Assembly (NCBI GenBank): GCA_963854835.1
Contig: OY978530.1
Coordinates: 29,668,695 to 29,732,694 of the forward strand
Source of the DNA: Megamerina dolium
Taxonomy: Eukaryota > Arthropoda > Insecta > Diptera > Megamerinidae
DNA: 64,000 nt
Direction: 5' to 3'
Translations under genes and position numbers: made by a program
In this document: positions 1 to 11,199 of the stretch, piece after piece
Numbering within the stretch: the stretch's first letter is position 1
Layout of the letters: each line of letters opens with the position of its first letter
Notes under the pieces: generated by a model
What the model saw: the letters and a program-made list of their open reading frames with translations, nothing else
Told to the model about the DNA's origin: nothing
Database searches by the model: none

Positions 1-800
1 AAAGCTCAGAGCTAACAGCAGATTTTTTTCCACCCATAGAGTTAAATGATGATTACGTTTGGGTTTTGCTGAAGATTATAATAATGTGATATTAAATGCC
101 AAGCATGAATTAATACTTTTTCGATCAAAAACTGATGAAGGTATAGCCTTCTCCTCTGTAGCTGCTGAGAATGATAAAATTGTGTTAACTATAGTTAATT
201 TAATATGAAAAGTGCCACATATTGAATTAGCAGACTCAACTAAATTAAATAATTACAATAATATTCGAAGGGGAGTGTCTACATATACCAATGGCATTTC
301 GTTGTTGGGATATGCATTTTAATCCAACACTATCACAGACTACAAACCATCTATGGAATGTTAAATTGGCTGTACAAAGTGAACGACCACGATTCATGCT
401 AATCGGATTTCAGAACTCTAGAAAATTCGTTCATTGTGATCTCACCGATGTAAAAGTTCATCTAGATTCTGAAGTTTATCTTTATGATGAGCTGAACCTT
501 AAAATCGAAAATGGTCGTTTAGCTCTCCTATATGATATGTATTGCAAATTTCAAAAGGAATACTACCTATGAAATATGCAAATTTTGTTAACCCCCAGTA
601 AATTTAAATCAATTGCTCCAATCATAATAATTTATTTAACACACCAAAATGAAGCAATGAAAAGTGGACCAATTGATGTGAAGGTAATTTTCAAGACATT
701 GAAAAACATTCCTGCCAATACTTCTGCTTATGCCCTTCTCATATATGATCGGATTATTAGTTATAACCCCATCACTGGAGAAATTAAGGAAATGATTTAA
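1..800 (+). pseudogene. Polinton/Maverick-like capsid-type protein, decayed
   Basis: Successive pieces of one protein lie in different frames: about 1-85, 86-208, then 291-572 and 576-800. The pieces at 291-800 (LWNVKLAVQSERPRF, GRLALLYDMYCKFQK, SGPIDVKVIF, YDRIISYNPITGEI) resemble from memory a large structural protein common in insect Polinton/adintovirus-like elements; the family name is inference. Frameshifts near 85 and 210-290 make it non-coding. The first 206 bases are repeated, inverted and without a visible mismatch, at 52692-52897, where they sit downstream of a Polinton integrase. That supports the element type and indicates that the element continues beyond the window's left edge. 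Confidence 0.55.
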
Positions 801-904
801 TATGTTGAGTACGATCTTATTCTTCAAAGAGTAAAGATATTTATTACGGAATTTTCAATTTGATATATCAAAAGGATAATAAAAATAGATTCTAATTATA
901 TACA

Positions 905-1109
905 AAACGTAGTTGTTGATATTCAAGGATTTAAGGGGCCTGAAAACCAATTTATTTTAAAGGATCTGGCAATGTCCTTTAGCATTAAGAGGATATGCAT
1001 TTTATCGTAAAACCACCGTTCTCCTTCACTGATCTTCTACCATTCTATCAAAAACAAGCACGTTAGACTACATCAAAACATCACAACATTAAATGGGATA
1101 CAGGATCAA
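905..1109 (+). pseudogene. Polinton-associated ORF, 5' part, cut by the Gypsy insertion
   Basis: Reads VVDIQGFKGPENQF then FIVKPPFSFTDLLPFYQKQ after a frameshift near 995. I recall this protein type from insect genomes next to Polinton-like structural genes, but its function is unknown to me. The gene stops at 1109, where the Gypsy LTR begins, and resumes at 18038. The duplicated TCAA (1106-1109 and 18038-18041) marks the break. Confidence 0.4.
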
Positions 1110-1389
1110 TGTAGTGCGAACGCACCACCCGTTACATTTAGTAATAGCACTTACTAACACTTATCATTATTACTCATTAGACCTAACACTAACACTCATT
1201 ATCATTTATCTTTACTACTCGTTATACTTACCATTATTACTCTTTATCACTTACCATTGTTACTCGTTATTCTTACTTACATGCTAAGCTTACGTTCTAG
1301 CTAAATAAACACTTGACAGGGAGTCTGTCTTAAACCTTTAAACCTACCACTCGTGTTTCTTTTACTCCCGCTTGCCACCATCCACCACA
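1110..1389 (+). repeat. 5' LTR of the outer Gypsy element
   Basis: Starts TGTAGTGCGAACGCACC and ends CACCACA, giving TG...CA ends. It matches 17758-18037 with no difference that I could see. It contains the inverted motif GTGCGAACGCAC, repeated TTACTC/TTATC-type runs, and an AATAAA near 1301. The target duplication TCAA lies immediately upstream. Confidence 0.93.
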
Positions 1390-1406
1390 TGGCGATCCTG
1401 CCAGGA
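1390..1406 (+). promoter_or_regulatory. Primer binding site, tRNA-Arg type
   Basis: TGGCGATCCTGCCAGGA abuts the 5' LTR. Its complement TCCTGGCAGGATCGCCA fits the 3' end (with CCA) of an insect tRNA-Arg, as I recall that tRNA. Minus-strand DNA synthesis would be primed here. Confidence 0.8.
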
Positions 1407-3612
1407 GAAATGTTGAAAAACAACAACAATGGCATAAGTTAGATGTAAAAAAAAAAAACAGTGAAGTGGTATTTTGATCTACCACAAAAGAAATAAAATA
1501 AAATACACATAATGAAGTAAATAGAAAATCTGTGAAATAATTAAATTGTTTAAAACTGGATATAAACCACAAAAGTTTTAGTAATTGCATATGTGGGCAT
1601 ATTAAAAAAAAATTTATAAATCAAGATGGCGGAATAAGCCACAAATTTTCGGTAATTGTGAGCGAAGATCGTGGAAAAATTTTTTAGAGAAAACAGAAAA
1701 AAAAACAAAACAAACAGGAGGAAAAAAGGGGAAAAACCTTTGGAAGTGAACCGAATTCATTTAGAAGAAGTTAAAATTAAAAAAAAAAAGTGAAATAAGT
1801 TTTAACCAAAAACGTGGAAAAAATTTAAATAAAAAGAAAGGATGAGGGAAAATGACTAAACAACGAAAGAAAGTTTATAAAACAAAACAAAAGCCACCCC
1901 CAAACATACATAATAACGCAAAACAAAAAAAGAGACAGACAAACGTTTAACAAACAGTGCATACATGAGTGGAAAAAAAAACGAACATTAAACAACGAAA
2001 AGACAAAAAAAATGTAATAATCAATAAATAAATTAAACGTTAATAGCTAAATCATAAAATCAAAAAAAAAAGTATTAACTTAAAGTGTAATTAAAAAGAA
2101 AAAATAGGAAAAAAAGAATGTTAAAAAAAAAGATGGCGAGAAAGTGAACTAATTTGTGACATTTTAAGCACCGCTCGTGGGAAAATTAAGAAGAACAGAA
2201 AAGCAGAAATCAAAAAAAAATGGGACATCAGTGAGTGAAAAGTGATAAACTACGTAAAACATAGAAAAATAATAAATAAAAGAATAAACAAACCCTAAAA
2301 TTAAGCTAAGGGAAAAAGTGAATTTAATAAATAAAAGAAAACAAACATAATATGAAACAAAAAATATAATTATCAGTAGAAAAGTTTAATACATATATAC
2401 ACACATTCAAACGTATGTATGTAGATATGTATGTGCATGCAGACGGTGTTAATGCAAAGGTGAAGCTGAAAAGGCAAAACGAAAACAGCAATAACAGTGA
2501 GTGCGGAAAATATTCGGACAAATGCAAAAGCAAAATGAAAACAGCAGTAACAGAAAAATAACAAATTAATAACCCCAGAAGTGTAATAATAAAATGAATA
2601 ATATTACAACGGGAAAAAATAACACATGCAACAATATTAGACACAAAAAGCAAATACAACAACAACGCAACAAAATTCATCAAATATAACGGAAAAAATT
2701 TTTTGTTTTCAACAATTACACAAAAATAAATACAACAAATACATGAAAAATACAGACACTACACCATGGAAAATTTTATTCTCACCGAATACAACAGAAA
2801 ACAAAAGTCAACAAATACAACAACAACGAAAGGGAAATACAGACACTACAACATGAAAAATTAAATACAAAAGAAAATCAACAATACAACAAATACAACA
2901 TGCAAAAACTACAACAAAATGGTCATCACCATATTCATCCTGAGCGCCAGAATTATCATCAACGACAGCAAAAGTTTGAAACTACAAAATAATGAAGCAA
3001 CTGTACCAAATTTTAAAAAGGGTACAACAGAAATCTGGTGACCGAAAACAACAACAACAACGGCTATGAAACATGCAACGAAGCAAGCGATCAACAACAA
3101 CAACAATAGGAACAAAATCGCCTGATGAATACAAAAAAGAAGGAAGAAAACTGATGAACAAAGACAACAGCAATCAATATACAAAGAAGGAAGAAAACTC
3201 AACTGAAGACACATTAACATAGTACAACATAGATAAGTAACAAATACATATTTATATAAAATATATATTATATATTTTAATTCAATTTCTTTACTATTTA
3301 AAAAAAAAAACAAAACAATTGAATACATTTATATGTCATTAATATAAGGGGAAATCTTATTTCGAATTGGAAAATTCATTGTAATCTTAAAATATTTTAA
3401 TTTAACAACGGAACGAATTAAATTAAGTATTCAATAAACAAAAAAAAAAAAAAAAAAAAAAAAATACGAGATTCTGTATTTATGTTTAAATGCACAATGC
3501 ATTCGAGTTTATTCGAAAATAATAAAGAAAAAAAATCTATCGAATTTTTAATTTCCTTTGATGAATTTATTACACTGGTTAACATAAAAGTTAACATAAC
3601 TACCATTAGTAA
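1407..3612 (+). other. Long A-rich untranslated leader of the Gypsy element
   Basis: About 2.2 kb between primer site and gag without a credible ORF on the sense strand. It is rich in A runs and in CAACAA/AATACAAC motifs. An AAATACAGACACTAC motif recurs near 2747 and 2837, and a 20-plus-base A run lies near 3441-3463. Open frames on the opposite strand here are low-complexity and hydrophobic and look accidental. The leader may hold packaging signals; that is inference. Confidence 0.7.
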
Positions 3613-4938
3613 ATGTCATTGCCAAGGTTCAGAATTGAAATTTTTGATGAGCTAGTCTCAAATTTTGATAAAATCAAGAAAAGGGTCTTGCAAAAACGGC
3701 CAATTACTCGGAAATTAGCTAAAATAGAAGAATACATAACATTATTGATTGAAGCATACAACAATATTTTGAGCTATATTAAAACATTTAAAGACGAGTT
3801 GCCAGCAGATTTAAAAGAACAAATATATGATAACGTTGCTCACTGCAGAGAATTGTTATTAAAATGTTTTGGCAAATTGAATTGTAGAATAAAAGTTCCA
3901 TATGATGTGTATTTGTTTGACCTCGTACAAAAAGATATTTTGACAGATTCTGAGTCCGACACCGAAATAGGTGAAAATAATTCTGAATCAGAAACAGAAA
4001 TAGGCGGAAGTCTCGCGAACAATTCTAAAATGGCCACAGTAGAGGATAAAACCAAGTTTATTTCTATGTGTTCCAACATTATCCGCGAGAATTACAGTGG
4101 AGATCCTCTTACACTTAATTCTTTTATAGATAAAATCAATTTAATAGAGGAGCTAACTGCACCCGGTCTAAACGCATGTTTAATAGCATTTGTAAGATCA
4201 AAATTGGACGGAAAGGCGAGGGAAGCGTTACCGGAGAGTATTACGACTATAGATGAAATTAAAAATGCATTAAAAAATAAAATAAAACCGGACAATTCTA
4301 AAGTGGTAGCTGGAAGATTTGCAGCTTTACAAGTGAAAAATAACAATTACGTAGATTTTGCAAAAAATGTTGAAGGTTTGGCAGATGCTTTTAAAAGGTC
4401 ATTAGTGATCGAAGGAATAACAAAAGAAAAAGCTCAAGAAATGGCCATAGAGCAAACAGTTAACATTTGCAGAATTAACGCAAAAACAGATATGGTAAAG
4501 GCAATTCTGGCATCTAGTACTTTCAATGAACCTAAGAATGTAGTGGCAAAATTAATTATAGAAGAATCACAACCTGCAAACCAAGGTCATGTTTTGTCAA
4601 TGCAGTATAATCCTTACCGAGGTAGAAGAAACAATAACAATAACTATCGTGGGAATAACAATAATTATCGTGGAAAAAACAACAATTATCGTGGAAATAA
4701 CAATAATTATCGTGGAAATAGCGATAACTATCGTGGAAATAATAATTATCGTGGACAAAATAATAACTATCGCGGAAATAATAACAACAGATATCAGGGA
4801 CGTAACTACAACAGCCGCGGAAACAACAACAATAATTCAAATAATTATCAGAACGAACGAAATAATCAAGATGCGTTAGTGAGGACTTTAAACGCGGAAG
4901 TCCCTCAGCAGGACATGTTGAGGGAGGAAGAATATTAA
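3613..4938 (+). CDS. gag: Gag of the outer Gypsy element
   Basis: 441 codons, uninterrupted, starting at ATG 3613 after the A-rich leader. The structural protein forms the particle and packages the element RNA. Residues about 1-130 are charged and helical, an acidic Ser/Glu stretch lies near 115-135, and about 140-330 is a retroviral-capsid-like helical region. The C-terminus (about 335-420) consists of Asn-Tyr-Arg-Gly repeats and has no CCHC zinc knuckle. This RGG-like tail probably replaces the knuckle for RNA binding; that is inference. Pol overlaps the 3' end in the -1 frame through the slippery site at 4887. Confidence 0.88.
   Translation: MSLPRFRIEIFDELVSNFDKIKKRVLQKRPITRKLAKIEEYITLLIEAYNNILSYIKTFKDELPADLKEQIYDNVAHCRELLLKCFGKLNCRIKVPYDVYLFDLVQKDILTDSESDTEIGENNSESETEIGGSLANNSKMATVEDKTKFISMCSNIIRENYSGDPLTLNSFIDKINLIEELTAPGLNACLIAFVRSKLDGKAREALPESITTIDEIKNALKNKIKPDNSKVVAGRFAALQVKNNNYVDFAKNVEGLADAFKRSLVIEGITKEKAQEMAIEQTVNICRINAKTDMVKAILASSTFNEPKNVVAKLIIEESQPANQGHVLSMQYNPYRGRRNNNNNYRGNNNNYRGKNNNYRGNNNNYRGNSDNYRGNNNYRGQNNNYRGNNNNRYQGRNYNSRGNNNNNSNNYQNERNNQDALVRTLNAEVPQQDMLREEEY
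4617..4860 (+). repeat. Minisatellite coding for NNNYRG repeats in gag
   Basis: Roughly ten copies of a 21-24-bp unit close to CGTGGAAATAACAATAATTA. All unit lengths are multiples of three, so gag stays in frame. The repeat also keeps the +2 frame and the opposite strand open, which creates the spurious ORFs at 4589-4879 (+) and 4556-4957 (-). Confidence 0.85.
4887..4925 (+). promoter_or_regulatory. Programmed -1 ribosomal frameshift signal (gag-pol)
   Basis: The heptamer TTTAAAC (4887-4893) is read T_TTA_AAC in the gag frame, the canonical X_XXY_YYZ form. After a 7-base spacer comes a perfect 7-bp stem, TCCCTCA (4901-4907) with TGAGGGA (4919-4925), enclosing an 11-base loop. Slipping back one base here enters the pol frame, which is open across the gag stop at 4936-4938. 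Heptamer, spacing, stem and frame relation are read directly; function is inferred from known retroviral signals. Confidence 0.85.
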
Positions 4939-7814
4939 ATACGGTAGATAAAAACATATTTAAATCCGTATACAGCTTTAACTTAAACTATTGTGATTTC
5001 ATAACATTAAATTGCTCCGCTTCGTACAAATCTAACTCGTTTTTAGTTGATTCACAAGCTGATATATCAGTAATAAAAGTTTCTAGCATAAAACATGAGG
5101 CACAAATAAATAAACAACATATCATTAACATTGTCGGCATAAATACAAATAGCACAAAATCATTGGGTATAATCAACACAAAGTTACTATTTTCCGATTT
5201 TTTAATCCCACAAGTTTTTCATGTAGTGCCCGATAACTTTAATATACCATCAGATGGCATCTTAGGTAAAGATTTTCTAAAAGAAAACAGGTGTCAAATT
5301 AACTACAACAACATGACAGTTTCGTTTTGGGCGTATGGTACGGAAGTAATTATTCCAATTTCTCATGGAGTAAATAAAAATTCATATTTTTTTCCACCGA
5401 GATGTGAGGTGTTCAGATCATTTCCGTTAAATAATATCAAGGAACCCGTTTTTATAGACTCTCAAGAAATTTGCGAAGGAGTATTCATCAGCAAATGTAT
5501 TGTGGATTCGGAAAATCCTGTTTTACGCATATTAAATACGACAGACGAAATGAAAGTCGTACACAATTATCAGGTTAAAACTGAAAAGCTTTTAAACTTT
5601 TATGTATACTCAATAAACAAAACGGATATTTGTGAAAATCGCATTGAGGAATTAAAAACAATTCTGGAAAATAAAATGCCAAATTATATAAGAGAAGAGC
5701 TAATGCAACTATGTGAGAAATATGCAGATATATTTACTCTGAAAAATGATAAAATGACTAAAAATAATTTTTATGAACAAAAACTGAGGCTTAGCGATAC
5801 ATCACCGGTCTATACAAAAAATTATCGGCTTCCTTATACACAAAGAACTGAAATAAAGAGGCAAGTTCAAAACCTTCTAGATAATAATTTAATTGAACCA
5901 AGCAACTCAAATTACAACAGTCCTTTAATTTTGGTACCGAAGAAGAGTACAGACGACACTAAATCATATCGAATGTGTGTTGATTTCAGAGCAATCAACA
6001 AAAAACTAATTGCTGACAAGTTTCCATTGCCAAGAATTGATGACATACTTGACAATCTTGGTAGAGCAAAACACTTTTCGATAATTGATTTATTTTCAGG
6101 TTTCCATCAGATTCCATTACATAAAGATTCGAGAGATGTGACGTCATTTAGTACAGATCAAGGAGCATTCCGATGGAAAGTTTTACCTTTCGGATTAAAC
6201 GTGGCACCGAACTCATTTTCGAGAATGATGGCTATAGCATTTTCAGGGTTAGAACCAAATAAAGCTTTTCTATACATAGATGACATCATTGTTATTGGAT
6301 GTAGTAAAGAACATCACTTGCGAAATCTATCTAGTGTTTTTCAAATTTTGAAGCAGTTTAATCTAAAAGTAAACCCATACAAGTGCAATTTCTTTAAACC
6401 AGAAGTTACATTTTTAGGTCATAAATGTACCTCGAACGGACTTTTGCCCGACGACGCTAAAATATCATCAATAAAAAATTATACCATACCTCAAGATAAA
6501 GATGCCGTAAAGCGATTTATTGCTTTTGCTAACTATTATAGAAGATTTATTCCTAATTTTGCTTCCCTTGCAGCCCCATTAAATTATATAACAAGGAAAA
6601 AGGTTAATTTTGCTTGGGATAAACAATGTCAAGAATCGTTCGAATCAATAAAAGCGGAATTAATATCACCAAAAATACTTCAATATCCGGATTTTAGTAA
6701 ACAATTTTTAATTACGGTTGATGCATCCAAGACTGGATGTGGAGCAATATTAAGCCAAAATTTCAATGGTAATGATTTACCAGTTTATTACTCTTCCAAA
6801 GCATTTAGTCAGGCAGAACAAAAGAAGCCAGTCATAGAACAAGAGCTGATTGCCATACATTTTGCTATAAATCAATTTCGACCTTATGTCTATGGAACAG
6901 AATTCGTTGTTAGAACAGACCATCGACCCTTGGTGTATCTGTTTAACATAAAAGATCCATCTTCCAAATTGACAAAAATAAGACTAGAACTCTCGGAATA
7001 CAACTTTACTATAGAGTACATAAAAGGCAAGACTAATGTCGGAGCAGATGCTCTATCTCGGATTTCGATCGGCCAATTGAAAAAAGAGACAAACAGTGAA
7101 ATCGTTTTAGCTATGACAACACGTACGATGTCCAAGCAAAACAACATACAACAAACGCCTTTGAACTCTGTAAAGTTACAGGTTTATGATAAATTTTCAC
7201 AAGACTTCAACAAAAAAGTTTCAAAAATAAAAACAGAAATATATTATAAAGATCAAAAAGTAGAAAATAGTAAGATAAAAATATATAACAATTTTAAAGT
7301 TAAATTTTTTATAAATGTTAATATTGTCAACGAAACATTGAATTTCGAGGATATGCTTTTGAGGCTACAGGAAAAAGCCAACAATAATAACATTTATATT
7401 ATGGAATGGGCGAAAAATGATTCTTTCTTTACAACATACAGCATTCAAGATTTAAAAAACCATGGTAACAAAATATTAAAAACACTTGAGATTATGATAG
7501 TCGAACCCATTGAAACAATTTTTGACAAAAATAAACAAAGAAATCTCCTGGAAATTCATCATAACGATCCACTAATAGGAGGACACTGTGGACGAAAAAG
7601 ATTGTACGCAAAATTAAAATCAAAATTTTATTGGAAAGGCATGACAAAAGATATTGCTTCATTTATCAGGAATTGCAAAGAATGTAATTTAAATAAAGTT
7701 AAAAAAGGAACAAGAGAGAAACTTGTATTAACTCCTACACCCATCAAGCCGTTTGATGTGGTAGTATTGGACACAATTGGTCCATTACCAATGTCAAAAT
7801 ATGAAAATAAATAT
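4887..7814 (+). CDS. pol: Pol of the outer Gypsy element, first segment (PR-RT-RNase H-IN start)
   Basis: Open in the -1 frame relative to gag. Protease has the motif LVDSQADIS near 5045 (Gln where Gly is usual after the catalytic Asp-Ser). RT has the YIDD active site at 6273-6284. RNase H shows TVDAS, a Glu-containing helix, RTDHRPL and ADALSRI (about 6715-7065). Integrase starts with an HHCC zinc-binding region (about 7556-7690) and the first catalytic Asp (LDTIGP, about 7770). No internal stop was seen. The frame ends at 7814, where a second LTR element is inserted (ATAT duplicated), and continues in frame at 15027. Confidence 0.9.
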
Positions 7815-8252
7815 TGTAACGAGTATCGATAGTTGATTACTCATCACTATTGTGACTGACACTATTGGCAGCATCGAAACGAATGTCAACAAAAAGAAAT
7901 GAGCGATAACCAGAACAAGCCAACGAGAAAGGAAGAGAAGAATCTCGATAAAGGAAGATTCTAGGGTGTTGCCAACAGAGTATAAATAGAGCCAGTGTTG
8001 AGAATTGACAATCAATCTAATTCGGAACGTGATTGCGAAAACATTGATACAGAGGCAAAAGTTGCAAGTACATTTAAGTGTTATAGTAAATAGTTGATTG
8101 TAAACAGAGTTGATTGTAAATAGAGATTATTAAATAAATTGTTGCTGTATATAGTTGTATAAAATAAGTGTTGCAGTTATCATTAATAGAATCCAGTGAT
8201 CGAACAAGGTAATTCAAATAGAATTAAACGTTCACAGAATAAAAACGTAACA
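7815..8252 (+). repeat. LTR1 of the SAP-gag block
   Basis: 438 bp, TGTAACGAG...AACGTAACA. A TATAAATAG promoter motif lies at 7981 and AAATAAATT near 8131 is a likely polyadenylation signal. It looks identical to LTR2 (11200-11637). Confidence 0.92.
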
Positions 8253-8254
8253 AT

Positions 8255-8274
8255 TGGTGTCAGAAGTGGGATTC
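8255..8274 (+). promoter_or_regulatory. Primer binding site, tRNA-Leu type (unit 1)
   Basis: TGGTGTCAGAAGTGGGATTC lies two bases after LTR1. It complements the usual 3' end of insect tRNA-Leu (...GAATCCCACTTCTGACACCA), as recalled. The same site occurs after LTR2 at 11640-11659. Confidence 0.8.
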
Positions 8275-8281
8275 TGTAAAG

Positions 8282-8989
8282 ATGGTGAAAATTGACCAAC
8301 TAAAAGTGGACCAGCTTAAAAAGCTGTTGGTAGAGATGAATCTATCGTCATCAGGTGCAAAGGCAGAACTGCTGGTGAGGCTGAGGCAAGCTATGGAGGC
8401 TAAGGGAATTAATGTAGAAGAACATGAGTTCTTTGAGGAAGCCGATATACAAGCAGTTGTGCACGCTGAGGAAGAGAGCAAAATATATTCGAGTGGTCAA
8501 CTAATGGAACTCATGAAATCCATGATGCAACAACAGCAGCAGCAACTGCAAGGAATTAATGCGAAGCTACAAGAAAATGCGTCTCGCCAAGAAAACGCTA
8601 TGGGAGAATTTCAGAAAACAATTGACTACAAGCTTCAAGAACATTCGGCTGAATTGCGTATGGAAATTCAAGAAGGTTCGGCTAGACAAGAACACGTCAT
8701 CGAAAATCTACAAAAAGGAATTGAGACTAGATTTCAGGAAATTTCCGGAACCATTAATGAAAAGGTCACGGATTTAAAGGAACATGTAGATGACTTGGAA
8801 GATAAGTTCGAGAAATTACAGCACGAACTCAATCAACTAAAAATAAATGGACCAGCCACATCAGTGATTCGAGATTCAAGTACAATCAAATTAAAGCCAC
8901 CAACATTTGACGGAAGCACGCCATTCAATATCTTCAAGCTTCAATTCGAGACAACAGCTTCGAAGAATCAATGGGATGATAGCGACTAG
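8282..8989 (+). pseudogene. gag: Gag N-terminal part, unit 1: SAP-like domain and coiled coil
   Basis: 235 codons from ATG 8282 to TAG 8987-8989. Residues about 7-41 (LKVDQLKKLLVEMNL, SGAKAELLVRLRQ) fit the SAP helix-extended-helix DNA-binding motif. Residues about 80-190 are a Glu/Gln-rich coiled coil, followed by the start of the retrotransposon capsid region (PPTFDGSTPFNIF). The frame continues without shift past TAG to a second stop TGA at 9131-9133, so this is one gag frame broken by two nonsense codons. The related copy near 35.9 kb has AAG (Lys) at the TAG position, so the stop is a point mutation. Confidence 0.82.
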
Positions 8990-9133
8990 ACTGCTGCTTT
9001 AATAGTCGCATTAAAAGGTAATGCTTCCGAGGTGTTACAGATGATTCCAGAGAAAGATCGTGGTAGCTATCAGTCACTGATGGACACACTCCAGCGAAAA
9101 TATGGAAATGAATACAAGAGTCAATTACATTGA

Positions 9134-11161
9134 GTGGAATTGAGATCGCGAGTGCAACGGAGTAATGAGAGCCTTCAGGAATTCGCTTCCGATATTGAGC
9201 GCTTATGTCATCTAGCGTTCTCCGATAATTCGGAAGAGTTCGTCGAAAAAATAAAAATAGAGGCATTCATAGATGGCATACGTGATGGAGAGACAAAGCG
9301 TGCCCTAGTCATGTCACCCAGGAATACTTATGCCGAAACAGTCAGTAGTGCCTTGACATTTGAAGCCGCCAGTTTGATGTGTAGACCAATGCCACGGGTA
9401 CGCCAACTAGAAACAGAAACAGCAGATCTGGTTGAAGCAGTGTGTCAGGCAGTTAAGTCAGTAGTGCAGCCTGAAGCAAGAGCAGGTCGACGCGAAACCA
9501 AATTTAATGGTAAGTGCTTCATTTGCGACAAACGAGGGCATATAGCTCGGGATTGCAATCAATCGAGTATGAAGCCTAAAGGAAGAACAAGGAATCAACA
9601 CAAAAATAAATTTACCGGTAAGTGCTTCATATGCCATCGAAGAGGACACATGGCGCGTAATTGTCGGCTACGACGCAAGCAACAAAGATCGAATTCACCA
9701 GGACAACGAAAGGAAGATCGTGATGTCATTCATCGTGGTAAAGCTGTTACTCCATATCATCGTACTTGCACCGTAGATAGTAAACATTGTTCTCGGGTAA
9801 AAAGCCAGAATCACATTGTTAACCTACGACTTACGAATGTATTATCGGAAGAGTCATGGACAACCGAACGAGTTCAAGAAGATCAACGGAACGACCCAGA
9901 TCTCGCAAAGATTATGGAATACAAGGAGCAGGGCATACGTCCAGATTGGCAAGAAATGGCTAATGAGAGTCCAATAGCAAAGGCATACTGGGCGCAGTGG
10001 CAAAGCCTGCACTTACGAGACGGATGTTTATTCCGAACATGGGAAAGTGAAGATGGAAAAATCACTTATGATCTGCTAGTGGTACCCAAGGCAAGAATAA
10101 ATGAAGTGATAGCTGAGTATCACAATGTCTCCAGTGGAGGGCATTTGGGAATCACCAAAACCGTCGAGAAAATAAAGAAACGATTTTATTGGGTTGGATG
10201 TCATGACCATGTCGCTGATTGGATTCGGAAGTGTAAGCAATGTGCAATGGCCAAAGGTCCCACTAAGAAAAGTCGAGGTAAGATGCACCAATACACCGTG
10301 GGTGCTCCATTTGAGCGAATTGCTATGGACATAGCTGGGCCATTTCCAATAAGCAACGCAGGAAACAAGTATGTTCTGGTGGTTATAGATTACTTCAGTA
10401 AATGGCCTGAAGTATACCCCATTCCAAATCAAGAAGCTAGTACAGTTGCGGATGTATTCGTCAACCAATGGGTTACTCGTTTTGGTGTACCGATGGAGTT
10501 ACACTCAGACCAAGGTCGAAATTTCGAATCAGTTGTATTCCAAGAGATATGCCGTATGCTGGGTATATACAAAACTCGTACAACACCTTTGCATCCACAA
10601 TCTGATGGCATGGTAGAACGATTTAACCGTACCTTGGAGGAATATTTGAGAAAAGTCGTAGATAAATACCAAAGAGACTGGGATGTACATATACCAATGT
10701 TCCTCATGGCATATCGATGCGCACAACATGATACGACGGCTACTACACCGGCAATGGCAATTTTTGGAAACGAGTTAAGACTGCCAGCTGATTTAAAATT
10801 TGGAGTTGTAACACCAACGAGATCAACCGAAGGAAATTATACTAGCGAAAAGCGGGAACAGTTGGATGAAGTACATCAGTTCATCAGAGAGCGGTCGCAG
10901 ATGATAAGCGATAAGATGAAGGCCAGGTATGACTTGAAAGCAAATTCAAAAGGGTTCTATGAAGGAGAGCTTGTAATGCTTCATAATCCACAACGAAAGA
11001 AAGGCCTGTCCCCTAAACTACAGACTCATTGGGAAGGACCATATGAGATTATAGCAAAGATAAATGACGTAGTATATCGTATTCAACGTGCCTGGAATAA
11101 AAGAGCAAAGTTTAAAGTAGTGCACTTAGAGCGACTTGCGCCATATCGAGGGGAAGTATAA
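9134..11161 (+). pseudogene. Gag C-terminus fused to integrase, unit 1
   Basis: 675 open codons in the same frame as 8282. They begin just after TGA 9131-9133, so the GTG at 9134 is only the start of the open stretch. It holds the capsid C-terminal part, two CCHC knuckles (CFICDKRGHIARDC, CFICHRRGHMARNC), a short linker, then integrase: HHCC zinc region (GGHLGITK to CKQC), catalytic Asp in MDIAGPFP, Asp in HSDQGRNF, Glu in VERFNRTLEE, and a GPY-type C-terminal domain. Protease, RT and RNase H that normally separate knuckles from integrase are missing. The linker CSRVKSQNHIVNLRL marks the deletion joint. Confidence 0.87.
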
Positions 11162-11199
11162 AAACTTGTTCGGGACGAACAAGGTTAAGAGGAGGGCAG

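Noticed and set aside
2324..3328. Hydrophobic minus-strand ORFs in the Gypsy leader
   Set aside because: They are low-complexity Leu/Phe/Cys runs opposite A-rich leader sequence and match no protein type.
4556..4957. ORFs overlapping gag at 4589-4879 (+) and 4556-4957 (-)
   Set aside because: Both are kept open by the gag minisatellite; gag in the main frame is longer, has a proper start and leads into the frameshift site.
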